A stretch of 19,573 bases of DNA from positions 1 through 19,573 of the forward strand of contig NZ_JBHSBN010000049.1 in the NCBI RefSeq assembly GCF_042650605.1, written 5' to 3'. This DNA is from Micromonospora_J zhanjiangensis. Lineage in GTDB: Bacteria > Actinomycetota > Actinomycetes > Mycobacteriales > Micromonosporaceae. How positions within the stretch are numbered: the first letter of the stretch is position 1; every line of letters starts with the position of its first letter. Under the pieces are notes generated by a model, which did no database searches, was not told the DNA's origin, and worked only from the letters and a program-made list of their open reading frames with translations. Below, in pieces: positions 1 to 5,437 of this stretch. A program made the translations under genes and the position numbers.

Positions 1-127
1 GCGCCTACACGGCGAGCTCGGCCACGTCCCGCCCGCCGAGCACGAAGCACTACACACGATGACCCACCCAGTCACCGCACCCCTGAAAACCAGCTAACCA
101 ACTCTCCATCAAACCCGGGGCTTGACA
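1..127 (+). mobile_element. right end of an IS3-family insertion sequence (truncated by window)
   Basis: The first 97 bases encode the C-terminus of an IS3 transposase. Read in reverse, the following non-coding stretch ends in TGTCAAGCCCCGGG, a plausible terminal inverted repeat beginning with TG, so I place the element end near 127. The left end of a second IS3 element at 19111 also starts TGTCA-GC (7 of 8 bases shared), so the two may be related elements in the same orientation. Confidence 0.6.
2..97 (+). CDS. IS3-family transposase orfB, C-terminal end (partial)
   Basis: This is an open frame from the window edge to TAA at 95-97, giving 31 residues. It contains RLHGELGHVPPAEHEA, which matches the C-terminal signature of IS3-family orfB DDE transposases (usually R-x-H-x-x-L-G-x-x-x-P-x-x-x-E just before the end). 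The catalytic residues lie outside the window, so activity cannot be judged. The frame is confident because the motif is highly characteristic and the terminal repeat follows directly. Confidence 0.7.
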   Translation, partial: RLHGELGHVPPAEHEALHTMTHPVTAPLKTS

Positions 128-171
128 ATCCCTCAGCGCCGAAGGATCGGTGGGTGCCCTGAGGTTTGCGG

Positions 172-795
172 TCACGCGGGGCGGCACAGGGCGTGCTCGG
201 CGGCGTCGGCCAGCAGGGTGGCGACGGTGTCGGTGGACAGTGATCGTCTGGTGAACAGCAGGTCGAAGGCGTCGAAGCTGGTGTGGAGCCATAGCAGGTG
301 ACCGGCCTGGTCGACGGTGACCTCGTCGCGGAGCGCGCCTTGGTTGTGGAGGCGCTGGACCAGGTCGTTCATGCCTTGGGCGCGGCCGTCCTCAAGCCGG
401 CGGACGGTGCCGCCGACGGCGTCGGCGTCGAGTTGCGCCATGGAGAACAGGGCGCGTAGTACGTCTCGGTGCGCGGCGTACATGTGCACATTGCCGGTGA
501 TCCCGTCGCGGAGCCCGCGCCGAGCGTCGCTTTGCAGGCCGGAGGTGACCATGTCGGTGAAGCCGCCGCGGTGGAGCAAATCCATACCGAGCGCGTCGAA
601 CAGGCCCGCGCGTGATCCGAACACGGTGTAGATCGTCGAGCGGGACACTTCGGCGAGCGTGGCGACCTTGTCCATGCTGACCTGCTCGGAGGGTGCCTCG
701 ACGAGGCGCTGGTAGACGGCGTCCAGGATGCGCCGCCGGGTCTGGTCGGCGGCCTTGGCCCGCAGCCGTTGCTCGTACTTACGGGTCGGGGACAT
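172..795 (-). CDS. TetR/AcrR-family transcriptional regulator
   Basis: A 207-aa protein with an N-terminal TetR DNA-binding domain: helix 1 around residues 18-33 (TRRRILDAVYQRL) and the helix-turn-helix at about 40-62, with VATLAEVSRSTIYTVFGSR matching the family consensus. The rest is an all-helical ligand-binding domain of normal length, with no recognisable ligand signature. I chose the ATG at 795 rather than the longer frame starting at 888 because the TetR domain begins there and a -10 box (TAGACT, 803-808) lies 7 nt upstream, implying a leaderless mRNA starting at the ATG. It is divergent from the small ABM-like gene at 888 and probably controls that gene and itself. The ligand is unknown. 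Confidence 0.9.
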   Translation of the reverse strand: MSPTRKYEQRLRAKAADQTRRRILDAVYQRLVEAPSEQVSMDKVATLAEVSRSTIYTVFGSRAGLFDALGMDLLHRGGFTDMVTSGLQSDARRGLRDGITGNVHMYAAHRDVLRALFSMAQLDADAVGGTVRRLEDGRAQGMNDLVQRLHNQGALRDEVTVDQAGHLLWLHTSFDAFDLLFTRRSLSTDTVATLLADAAEHALCRPA

Positions 796-802
796 GCCTT
801 TG

Positions 803-808
803 AGTCTA
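803..808 (-). promoter_or_regulatory. -10 element of a leaderless TetR promoter
   Basis: TAGACT on the minus strand fits the actinobacterial -10 consensus TAnnnT. Its distance to the ATG (7 nt) puts the transcription start on the start codon. There is no usable Shine-Dalgarno sequence at normal spacing; AAAGG is only 1 nt from the ATG. No convincing -35 hexamer is visible, which would fit an activator-dependent or extended promoter. Confidence 0.5.
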
Positions 809-837
809 CCGCTTTGCTTGACAGCGCGTCCGGCGAA

Positions 838-850
838 AGACAGGCTGTCT
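838..850. promoter_or_regulatory. inverted repeat, candidate TetR operator
   Basis: AGACA-GGC-TGTCT is a perfect 5-3-5 inverted repeat in the divergent intergenic region, between the TetR ATG (795) and the start at 888. A TTGACA hexamer (818-823) on the plus strand lies just before it, and CAGGCT lies 17 nt after that hexamer, so the repeat overlaps a possible plus-strand promoter. The position is typical for autoregulatory TetR operators. Assignment is by position and symmetry only. Confidence 0.45.
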
Positions 851-887
851 GACGAAAACAGTGCCGTCGTGCCATCAGGAGCCCACA

Positions 888-1187
888 TTGCGCGTGATGA
901 TTCGCTACGCCGTCAAGCCCGAACTGGTCGATTACAGCATCGAGCTGCTGCGACAGGTCTACGCGGACCTGGAGCACAGCCGACCGCTGCGGCTGCGCTA
1001 CGAGACCTTCCGTCTTGAGGAAGCCGGCCAGTTTATGGCCATCATCGAATCCGACGGTGGCCCGGCCGAGGCCGCCCACCACCACCTGCCCTCATTCCAG
1101 CGCTACCGGACCGCGCTGAACGAGATCTGCACCGAGCCGCCGACCGTGACCCACCTGGCATCGGCCGGGGCCTACCAGTCCTGGTGA
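888..1187 (+). CDS. small conserved protein, probable dimeric alpha/beta-barrel (ABM-like) fold
   Basis: A 99-aa protein beginning LRVMIRYAVKPELVDYSIEL, followed by a charged helix, then RLRYETFRLEE and GQFMAIIES. The pattern of strand, amphipathic helix and strand, and the opening 'MIRY-VKPE-V', match small actinobacterial proteins of the antibiotic-biosynthesis-monooxygenase-like fold, usually annotated hypothetical. I place the start at TTG 888 because AGGAG (877-881) is 6 nt upstream. GTG 894 and ATG 897 are in frame but 12-15 nt from that site. It is divergently transcribed from the TetR gene and is its likely regulated target. No catalytic residues can be named. A hairpin follows at 1217. 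Confidence 0.75.
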   Translation: MRVMIRYAVKPELVDYSIELLRQVYADLEHSRPLRLRYETFRLEEAGQFMAIIESDGGPAEAAHHHLPSFQRYRTALNEICTEPPTVTHLASAGAYQSW

Positions 1188-1216
1188 ACCCGGTCCCACT
1201 GCATCCATAGCCCTGG

Positions 1217-1231
1217 TCCCTGGGCCAGGGA
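1217..1231 (+). terminator. short GC-rich hairpin downstream of the ABM-like gene
   Basis: TCCCTGG-G-CCAGGGA is a near-perfect palindrome with 7-bp arms, 29 nt after the stop codon at 1187. It has no T-tract, so it is a weak intrinsic terminator at best, as is common in actinomycetes. A protein-binding site is the alternative. Confidence 0.3.
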
Positions 1232-1267
1232 CGATGGACTCTGCGGTGCGCGGCGCGGTGCGAGGCT

Positions 1268-1519
1268 TTGGGGGCGGCCACCGCCCGGTGCGGCGTCCGC
1301 ACTCCCAGGCCAGTCAACGCCGCAGAGGAGGCATTCCTAGCGATCGGGCCGGGAGCCGCGTCCTGGCTGGAGGAGGCCGCCGCCGAGGGCGTACGCGGGA
1401 TCGCCTCCAAATTGCTCGGGCCAGGGTCAGCCCCGTCAGCTCCTGGCGATGGCGGTCGGCGCGGCGAGGTCAAGCCACGTCGCTGCCGCACGACTTCCGG
1501 CCGTGTCCGCGCTTCCTAA
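1268..1519 (+). pseudogene. possible C-terminal remnant of an IS21-type istA transposase
   Basis: The frame contains AEEAFLAIGPGAASWLEEAA followed by EGVRGIASKL. This resembles the C-terminal region of IstA-like transposases ('AFL-LGP-A--WL--AAA-G--R'). Flanking sequence on both sides loses any similarity I can recognise, so only about 30 residues appear genuine. It fills most of the 1188-1552 stretch, where nothing else is visible apart from the hairpin at 1217. The assignment is from memory of the family and is tentative. Confidence 0.3.
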
Positions 1520-1552
1520 ACCGCGTGTTGCGGTCGCCAGGCGTGTCGGCGC

Positions 1553-1870
1553 TCCGGGGACCAGTTGGCCGCCAGCTCGACCTTGTACGGATGCTCAGGT
1601 TGAGCGGGATCGATGACCGCGAGTCGGGCGAAGGTGTCGAACTGCTGCGTCACCTCGACGGAATACCCGCCGGCGCGGTAGCCGTCGACCACGGCTCCAC
1701 TGCTGCGGCGAACTCGCCGCGTGGCTCCCACGCCGTGAACAGGTCGATGTCCTCGCTCGGGCGGTCGAGGATGCCGTGGGCCTGTACGGCGTAGCCGCCG
1801 GCCAGCGCGAATCCGTAGCGGGCAGCGACCCGGAGTCCGATCTCCGCAGGCGGAAGTGAACTTCATCCAC
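1553..1870 (-). pseudogene. AbiEii-type nucleotidyltransferase (toxin-like), frameshifted and truncated
   Basis: Three minus-strand frames must be joined to read one protein: VDEVHFRLR from a GTG at 1870, then EIGLRVAARYGFALAGGYAV...RPSEDIDLFTAW, then VEVTQQFDTFARLAVIDP and HPYKVELAANW. The GGYAVQAHG and SEDIDLF motifs are the nucleotidyltransferase active site (GG...D-x-D) of the AbiEii/AbiGii toxin family (PF08843). There is one shift near 1840 and another near 1690. Similarity stops after KVELAANW, so the helical C-terminal half is missing. The GTG sits 2 nt after the ancestral TAA of the upstream partner gene (1873-1875), the normal two-gene arrangement of such pairs. It is non-functional unless the indels are sequencing errors. 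Confidence 0.65.
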
Positions 1871-1872
1871 AC

Positions 1873-2226
1873 TTATCCGGCCAGCGTTTGGGGTGGCGTG
1901 GTCAGTTCGGGAAAGCGTGCCTACCACAACGCCCGCAGGCGGGCCGGGAGCCACAAGTTGGGCCACAAGCGGCGCAGCGTCGAGCCGTGCAACCACCGGC
2001 ACAGGTGCGCAACCGAATTGGCCTGGTTCAGCACGGTCTGGTACATCAGCTGCAGATCGCCGGCGTCGTCCAGGTCGTAGGTACTGTCGCCGGACCAGTC
2101 CAGCGACCGGTCGAGTGTCACCACACCGCGAACCGGACCGTGCAAATCGGAAAGGGCGGCGGCGACGACGAAGTGCCGCTAATCCACGTACCGTGAACCA
2201 GGCGGTGCGCCATTGCCGCTGGACAT
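1873..2226 (-). pseudogene. AbiEii-partner (antitoxin-like) conserved protein with two in-frame TAG codons
   Basis: The ATG at 2226 is preceded by a perfect AGGAGG (5-nt spacing) and starts MSSGNGAPPGSRYVD. A TAG follows at 2179-2181, then the same frame continues RHFVVAAALSDLHGPVRGVV and on through TYDLDDAGDLQLMYQTVLNQ to LRRLWPNLWLPARLRALW. A second TAG lies at 1921-1923. The frame still runs on as ARFPELTTPPQTLAG to TAA at 1873, which matches the expected 'LWE-RFPEL' ending with GAG changed to TAG. Proteins ending in 'LWP-L-LP-R-R-LWE-RFPEL' typically sit immediately upstream of AbiEii-like nucleotidyltransferases, as here. The exact function of the family is not established; antitoxin/regulator is an inference from position. 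Confidence 0.6.
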
Positions 2227-2228
2227 GT

Positions 2229-2297
2229 CTACCTCCTGATCCAGATCGTACGTCTGAGCGGCGTCGCCGGCTGGTATGACATCGACCTGCCGGCCAT
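2229..2297 (-). CDS. 22-aa leader ORF with strong Shine-Dalgarno sequence
   Basis: ATG at 2297 is preceded by AGGAGG with 4-nt spacing. The frame encodes MAGRSMSYQPATPLRRTIWI plus RR and stops at TAG 2 nt before the ATG of the partner gene at 2226. The leader's last codons (AGG AGG) are themselves the Shine-Dalgarno sequence of the next gene, so termination here would place ribosomes on the next start. It may be a coupling leader peptide or the frameshifted beginning of the partner gene. No homologue is recognised. Confidence 0.4.
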   Translation of the reverse strand: MAGRSMSYQPATPLRRTIWIRR

Positions 2298-2381
2298 AAA
2301 ACCTCCTGGGATGGGCCTGCGGCCCGATGGTCATCGCTGGAAGGGCGAACACTCGCCTGCCAATCCCGCACTACAGCGGGG

Positions 2382-2639
2382 TTACGCGGCGGGTTCGGCT
2401 TCGAGCGCGCGGCTTTCGGCGTGGGCGGTGTCGCGAACCTTCCGGCGGCGTTCCCGGGTCCGGTGCAGCTGAACCAGCAGCAGGGGTGTCCAGCGCGGCG
2501 AGCAGGCCGAGGATCGCCAGGGCGGGCGCAGCAGCGCGGGGATGGTCGCAGCGAGGACGGGCTCGGAATGATCGAGCCCCCAGCCGACGCTGTCTGCCCT
2601 GCGAGCAAGTGGTTGTTGAGCTGCCGCGGCCTGGTTCAT
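2382..2639 (-). CDS. 85-aa hypothetical protein, fourth gene of the helicase operon
   Basis: ATG at 2639 overlaps the TGA of the preceding gene (ATGA, 2636-2639), a classic translational-coupling junction, so the start is well supported. The N-terminus contains SVGWGLDHSEPVLAATIPAL and the C-terminus is a basic/acidic helix, RTRERRRKVRDTAHAESRAL. Between them the continuous frame reads an odd Ser/Trp/Pro-rich stretch. The adjacent frame there reads LAILGLLAALDTP, a hydrophobic helix that would join smoothly to LLLVQLHRT. Two compensating indels may therefore have scrambled a transmembrane segment near 2460-2510. The protein is unrecognised. By context it belongs to the CcbP/Helicase_C_3 operon and might be a membrane or partner component. 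Confidence 0.5.
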   Translation of the reverse strand: MNQAAAAQQPLARRADSVGWGLDHSEPVLAATIPALLRPPWRSSACSPRWTPLLLVQLHRTRERRRKVRDTAHAESRALEAEPAA

Positions 2640-3937
2640 CCTGCCGGGTTGGTGGTGTATCCGAGGGCGCGCAGTGCGCGTCGGAACTGTGTTTCGTGTT
2701 CGACGGGTACGGCGAGGTGGCGGTCGCCGACGAGGGTGCACAGGGTGCGCAGTTTCGGGTCGCGGGCGACGAGGGTCGCGAGGGGCGCATCGGCGCATTC
2801 GACGAGGCGGACGAGGCCACGGTCGCTGATCCTCGTCGCCCGGGTGGTCACGTCGTCGACGAGGACGGCGAGCGCTGCTGGCAGGTCGTGCATTGCACGA
2901 TCCGTCAGGAAGGTGACGAACTGGCCGAGCGGCCGTCCGGTTTCGGCTGCGGCGAGCAGCGTGTCGGCGCGTACGGTCCAGACCCGGTCGCCGGTGTGTT
3001 CGGCGTGGGCGTCGAGGACGAGCCGGTCGGCGGCGGTTGGGTCGCCGACGGCGACGATGTCCAGGGTTGGCAGGACCTTCAGGGTCCGCTCCGGCTCCGT
3101 GGTGCTGGCGGGTGGCTGATGGTCGCCGGTCAGCCCGAGTGCGTGGGCGCCGAGCGGGTTGAGTCGAATGGCGCGCAGGCCGTCGTAGCGGCTGAGGTAG
3201 TCGAGGTCTTCGGCGCCCCAGTTACCGTGGTAGTCGGTGCGGGCGCCGACCGGGTCGGTGTACTGGACGTCGATGAGGCCGAGGGTCGCGGCGTACTCGA
3301 ACAGCACGGCGAGGGTGTACCGGCCCTCGAGGATCGGCCAGTCGGCGAATCCGCTGTAGCCGAGGCTGCCGTACTGGGGGTCGACGAGGTACAGCTTCCA
3401 CAGCCCCCGTTCGCTACGGGCGACGGTCGGGGAGGTCTCCCGGCGGCGGCGCATGGTGGCGAACAGGTCATCGACGGTGATCCACTCGCATTGGGAGGCG
3501 GCGAGGGCGGTGGCGACGGCCTTGCGGCGGGTCTTGACCGACGTGAGGACGTTCGCGGCCCGCTGGCCCTTGATCCGGTCGATCCGGTTGAACTCGTCGA
3601 GCAGGGTGGTGGTGACCCAGGACCGCCAGAGCTGCCGGATCGTCGCGGCGGCCGGTTTACCGAGGGCGGCGCGTCCGCGATCGGTGAGCTGGAGTCGGCC
3701 GCCGGCGAGTTCGGCCAATCCGCCGGCCTGCAGCAGCAGCGGCCACGCGAACGCCGCGATCGGTTCGCCGGGGTAGAAGTCCCCGCCGTCGAGCACCTCG
3801 GCGACGGCGGCGACGGTCGCGGCGGCGGGTCGACGGGTCGTTTCGCTGCATCGTAACCGACCGGCTGCCACGAGGTGCAGGACGGCGTGAAGGTTGGCCT
3901 CGGCCTGTGTGGCGGTCGACCGGAGGGTGTCAGGCAT
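2636..3937 (-). CDS. helicase-associated (Helicase_C_3 / XPB-like) protein
   Basis: A 433-aa protein. The N-terminal half (about 1-150) contains predicted winged-helix segments, e.g. LLQAGGLAELAGGRLQLTDR. The C-terminal half, from TLKVLPTLDIVAVGDPTAAD through DRVWTVRADTLLAAAETGRP and LGQFVTFLTDRAMHDLPAAL to the end, follows the pattern of the Helicase_C_3 domain (PF13625) found in XPB/Ssl2-related helicase proteins. No Walker A or DExx box is visible, so this is a helicase accessory rather than a motor. The start is the ATG at 3937, which overlaps the upstream stop by 8 nt (ATGCCTGA); the longer open frame upstream is a shadow of the neighbouring gene. The downstream gene begins with an ATGA overlap. 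It probably works with the divergent primase-helicase, which is an inference from proximity. Confidence 0.75.
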   Translation of the reverse strand: MPDTLRSTATQAEANLHAVLHLVAAGRLRCSETTRRPAAATVAAVAEVLDGGDFYPGEPIAAFAWPLLLQAGGLAELAGGRLQLTDRGRAALGKPAAATIRQLWRSWVTTTLLDEFNRIDRIKGQRAANVLTSVKTRRKAVATALAASQCEWITVDDLFATMRRRRETSPTVARSERGLWKLYLVDPQYGSLGYSGFADWPILEGRYTLAVLFEYAATLGLIDVQYTDPVGARTDYHGNWGAEDLDYLSRYDGLRAIRLNPLGAHALGLTGDHQPPASTTEPERTLKVLPTLDIVAVGDPTAADRLVLDAHAEHTGDRVWTVRADTLLAAAETGRPLGQFVTFLTDRAMHDLPAALAVLVDDVTTRATRISDRGLVRLVECADAPLATLVARDPKLRTLCTLVGDRHLAVPVEHETQFRRALRALGYTTNPAG

Positions 3938-5078
3938 CGAGTCCTGCCAGGTCGAGTCGTTCGAGCAGGCTGGGCTTACGCGCGTGCACCGCCCGTAGTT
4001 CGGCCAGCCGCTGCCGGAACGGCGTGGTGCTGCCGTCGCGTTCGCTGAGGTCGCGCAGGTCGACAAGGAGTTGAACGCCCGTGTCGTAGTCGCGGGGTTT
4101 CTTCGTGGCGATGAGTTCGTTGACCCGCTGCCATGCGGCGGGCTGATCGGCTGCGAGGGCGTCGAGGTGCCGTTGCCGGGCGGCCGCCGCGGACCGTTCC
4201 TGGCGGATCCGGTCCCGCTCACGCTGCTCGGCGACCTGGCGTTCCCGTTCGGCGCGGAGGTGTGCGGCGGTGGCGAGTAGTTCGCCTGCGGTGCGTGGGG
4301 CGGTCGTGGTCGACGTGTCCGGGAGGTGTTCGTCGCGGTACCGGCGCAGCAGCCGGCCGTGCAGGTGACCGTCGCCGCCGGTGACCAGGTCGGCGAGGAT
4401 GGCGTCCTTCTCTCGGACCGGGAGTGTGGTGACCCAGGAGCGCAGTTGCGCGGCGGTCGGCTCGACGGCGGCCTGCGCCGAAGCGGCCGCCGCGGCCGCG
4501 ATCAGATCAGGGTCGATGCACAGGAACTCGGCGACCGCGGTGAGCGAGGCGTCGAGCGTGTTCATCCCGGCCGGGACGGGCGGCTCGGGCTCGTCGTCGG
4601 CGAGTTCCAGGGACTGTACGCAGCGCAGCCAGCCCAGGTACAGCAGGCGCAGGTCCCCGGCGGCGAGGCCGGCTCGCACCGGGATGATCGAGGCAAGCAG
4701 GCCGTGACCGTCGAGGTCCCACTCATCGGTGCCGTCCTCGTCCTCCCGATACAGGTGAACAATGAGGTGTTTACCGGCGGTCCACGCGGAGGCACTGTCA
4801 CCGACGCAGTAGTGGCCAACGGTGGCGGGGTCGAGCACGTGCTTCGGCAACCGCAGCATGAGCTGGCGGGTGCCCCAGTTCGCCAGGTACAGGTGCGCGT
4901 CGAAGTACCGCTCCATCAGCTTGCGCGGGTCACCCTTGAAGTCGCCCCACTGGTAGGTGTTGACGAACCTGGTGGCGGTGATATCGGCCCGGGTGGACAG
5001 CGACCGCAGTTCGGCCTGTTCGCGAGTCGTGAGGGGCCGGTCGACGGCGATGAACTCGTAGTACTGGTACTCGCTCAC
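3930..5078 (-). CDS. conserved 382-aa protein of unknown function (helicase-operon component)
   Basis: The protein starts VSEYQYYEFIAVDRPLTTRE, then has WGDFKGDPRKLMERYFDAHL, YLANWGTRQLMLRLP and a conserved acidic/aromatic core. I recognise this opening ('MSEYQYYEF-A-DRPL') from a family of unnamed bacterial proteins that travel with CcbP-like and helicase genes. I know no assigned activity and see no enzyme motif. The last 120 residues are Arg/Glu/Gln-rich and helical (RAERERQVAEQRERDRIRQE), a probable coiled coil, followed by a charged tail ending LERLDLAGLDA. I take the GTG at 5078 as start, 5 nt after the CcbP stop. The longer upstream frame overlaps CcbP and is not credible. The stop overlaps the next ATG. 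Confidence 0.75.
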   Translation of the reverse strand: MSEYQYYEFIAVDRPLTTREQAELRSLSTRADITATRFVNTYQWGDFKGDPRKLMERYFDAHLYLANWGTRQLMLRLPKHVLDPATVGHYCVGDSASAWTAGKHLIVHLYREDEDGTDEWDLDGHGLLASIIPVRAGLAAGDLRLLYLGWLRCVQSLELADDEPEPPVPAGMNTLDASLTAVAEFLCIDPDLIAAAAAASAQAAVEPTAAQLRSWVTTLPVREKDAILADLVTGGDGHLHGRLLRRYRDEHLPDTSTTTAPRTAGELLATAAHLRAERERQVAEQRERDRIRQERSAAAARQRHLDALAADQPAAWQRVNELIATKKPRDYDTGVQLLVDLRDLSERDGSTTPFRQRLAELRAVHARKPSLLERLDLAGLDA

Positions 5079-5083
5079 CTTGA

Positions 5084-5395
5084 CTACCGCCCCGCCCAGT
5101 ACCGGTAGGCGTCGATCCAGTCGGCGCCGTCCGGTGCAGGTGTGGGCAGCGGCAGGTCGAGCAGGTCGATCTTCTGCCGGTGGCGGCCCCGGGCGCAGAC
5201 CGCGACGATGCTGTCGGCGGTGAGGTCGACCTTCTGCACGACTGCCTCCATGCCGAGGACGGTGGTGGTGAACGGCACCGCCAGATGCTCTTCGAGCATG
5301 GTGAACAGGCCGGTGAGCTGTTCGTCGTCGCCGTACGCGTCGACGGTGGCCTCTTCGATCATCGCCTCGAGCGCCGCATTCCGCTTCGATGCCAT
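5084..5395 (-). CDS. CcbP-like calcium-binding-family protein
   Basis: A 103-aa protein with EATVDAYGDDEQLTGLFTML, EEHLAVPFTTTVLGMEAVVQ, VDLTADSIVAVCARGRHRQK and WIDAYRYWAGR. This pattern and length fit the family of the cyanobacterial calcium-binding protein CcbP (PF11535). The acidic DAYGDDEQ stretch and a C-terminal W-I-D-A-Y-R-x-W are typical. Whether this member binds Ca2+ is unknown. It is the first gene of a minus-strand operon with the 382-aa protein, the Helicase_C_3 protein and the 85-aa protein. A TATCCT box 6 nt upstream of the ATG indicates a leaderless promoter. The start ATG is about 42 bp from the start of the divergent primase-helicase gene. Confidence 0.75.
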   Translation of the reverse strand: MASKRNAALEAMIEEATVDAYGDDEQLTGLFTMLEEHLAVPFTTTVLGMEAVVQKVDLTADSIVAVCARGRHRQKIDLLDLPLPTPAPDGADWIDAYRYWAGR

Positions 5396-5401
5396 CGGCG
5401 C

Positions 5402-5407
5402 AGGATA
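5402..5407 (-). promoter_or_regulatory. -10 element of leaderless promoter for the CcbP operon
   Basis: TATCCT on the minus strand fits TAnnnT, with its end 6 nt before the ATG at 5395, so transcription would start on or next to the start codon. No Shine-Dalgarno sequence precedes that ATG. The whole divergent region is only about 42 bp, so control of this operon and of the primase-helicase gene is likely linked. Confidence 0.4.
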
Positions 5408-5437
5408 GCGGACCCGTGCCGAGGTGTTCGAAGCCCG

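Noticed and set aside
1234..1794. A 186-codon plus-strand open frame
   Set aside because: It overlaps the nucleotidyltransferase pseudogene antisense and has no recognisable protein features.
2327..3856. A 509-codon plus-strand open frame
   Set aside because: It is antisense to the Helicase_C_3 gene, which has domain similarity and coupled start and stop signals.
4326..5108. A plus-strand 260-codon frame opposite the 382-aa gene
   Set aside because: It is a shadow frame with low-complexity Gly/Arg/Val composition and no start signal.
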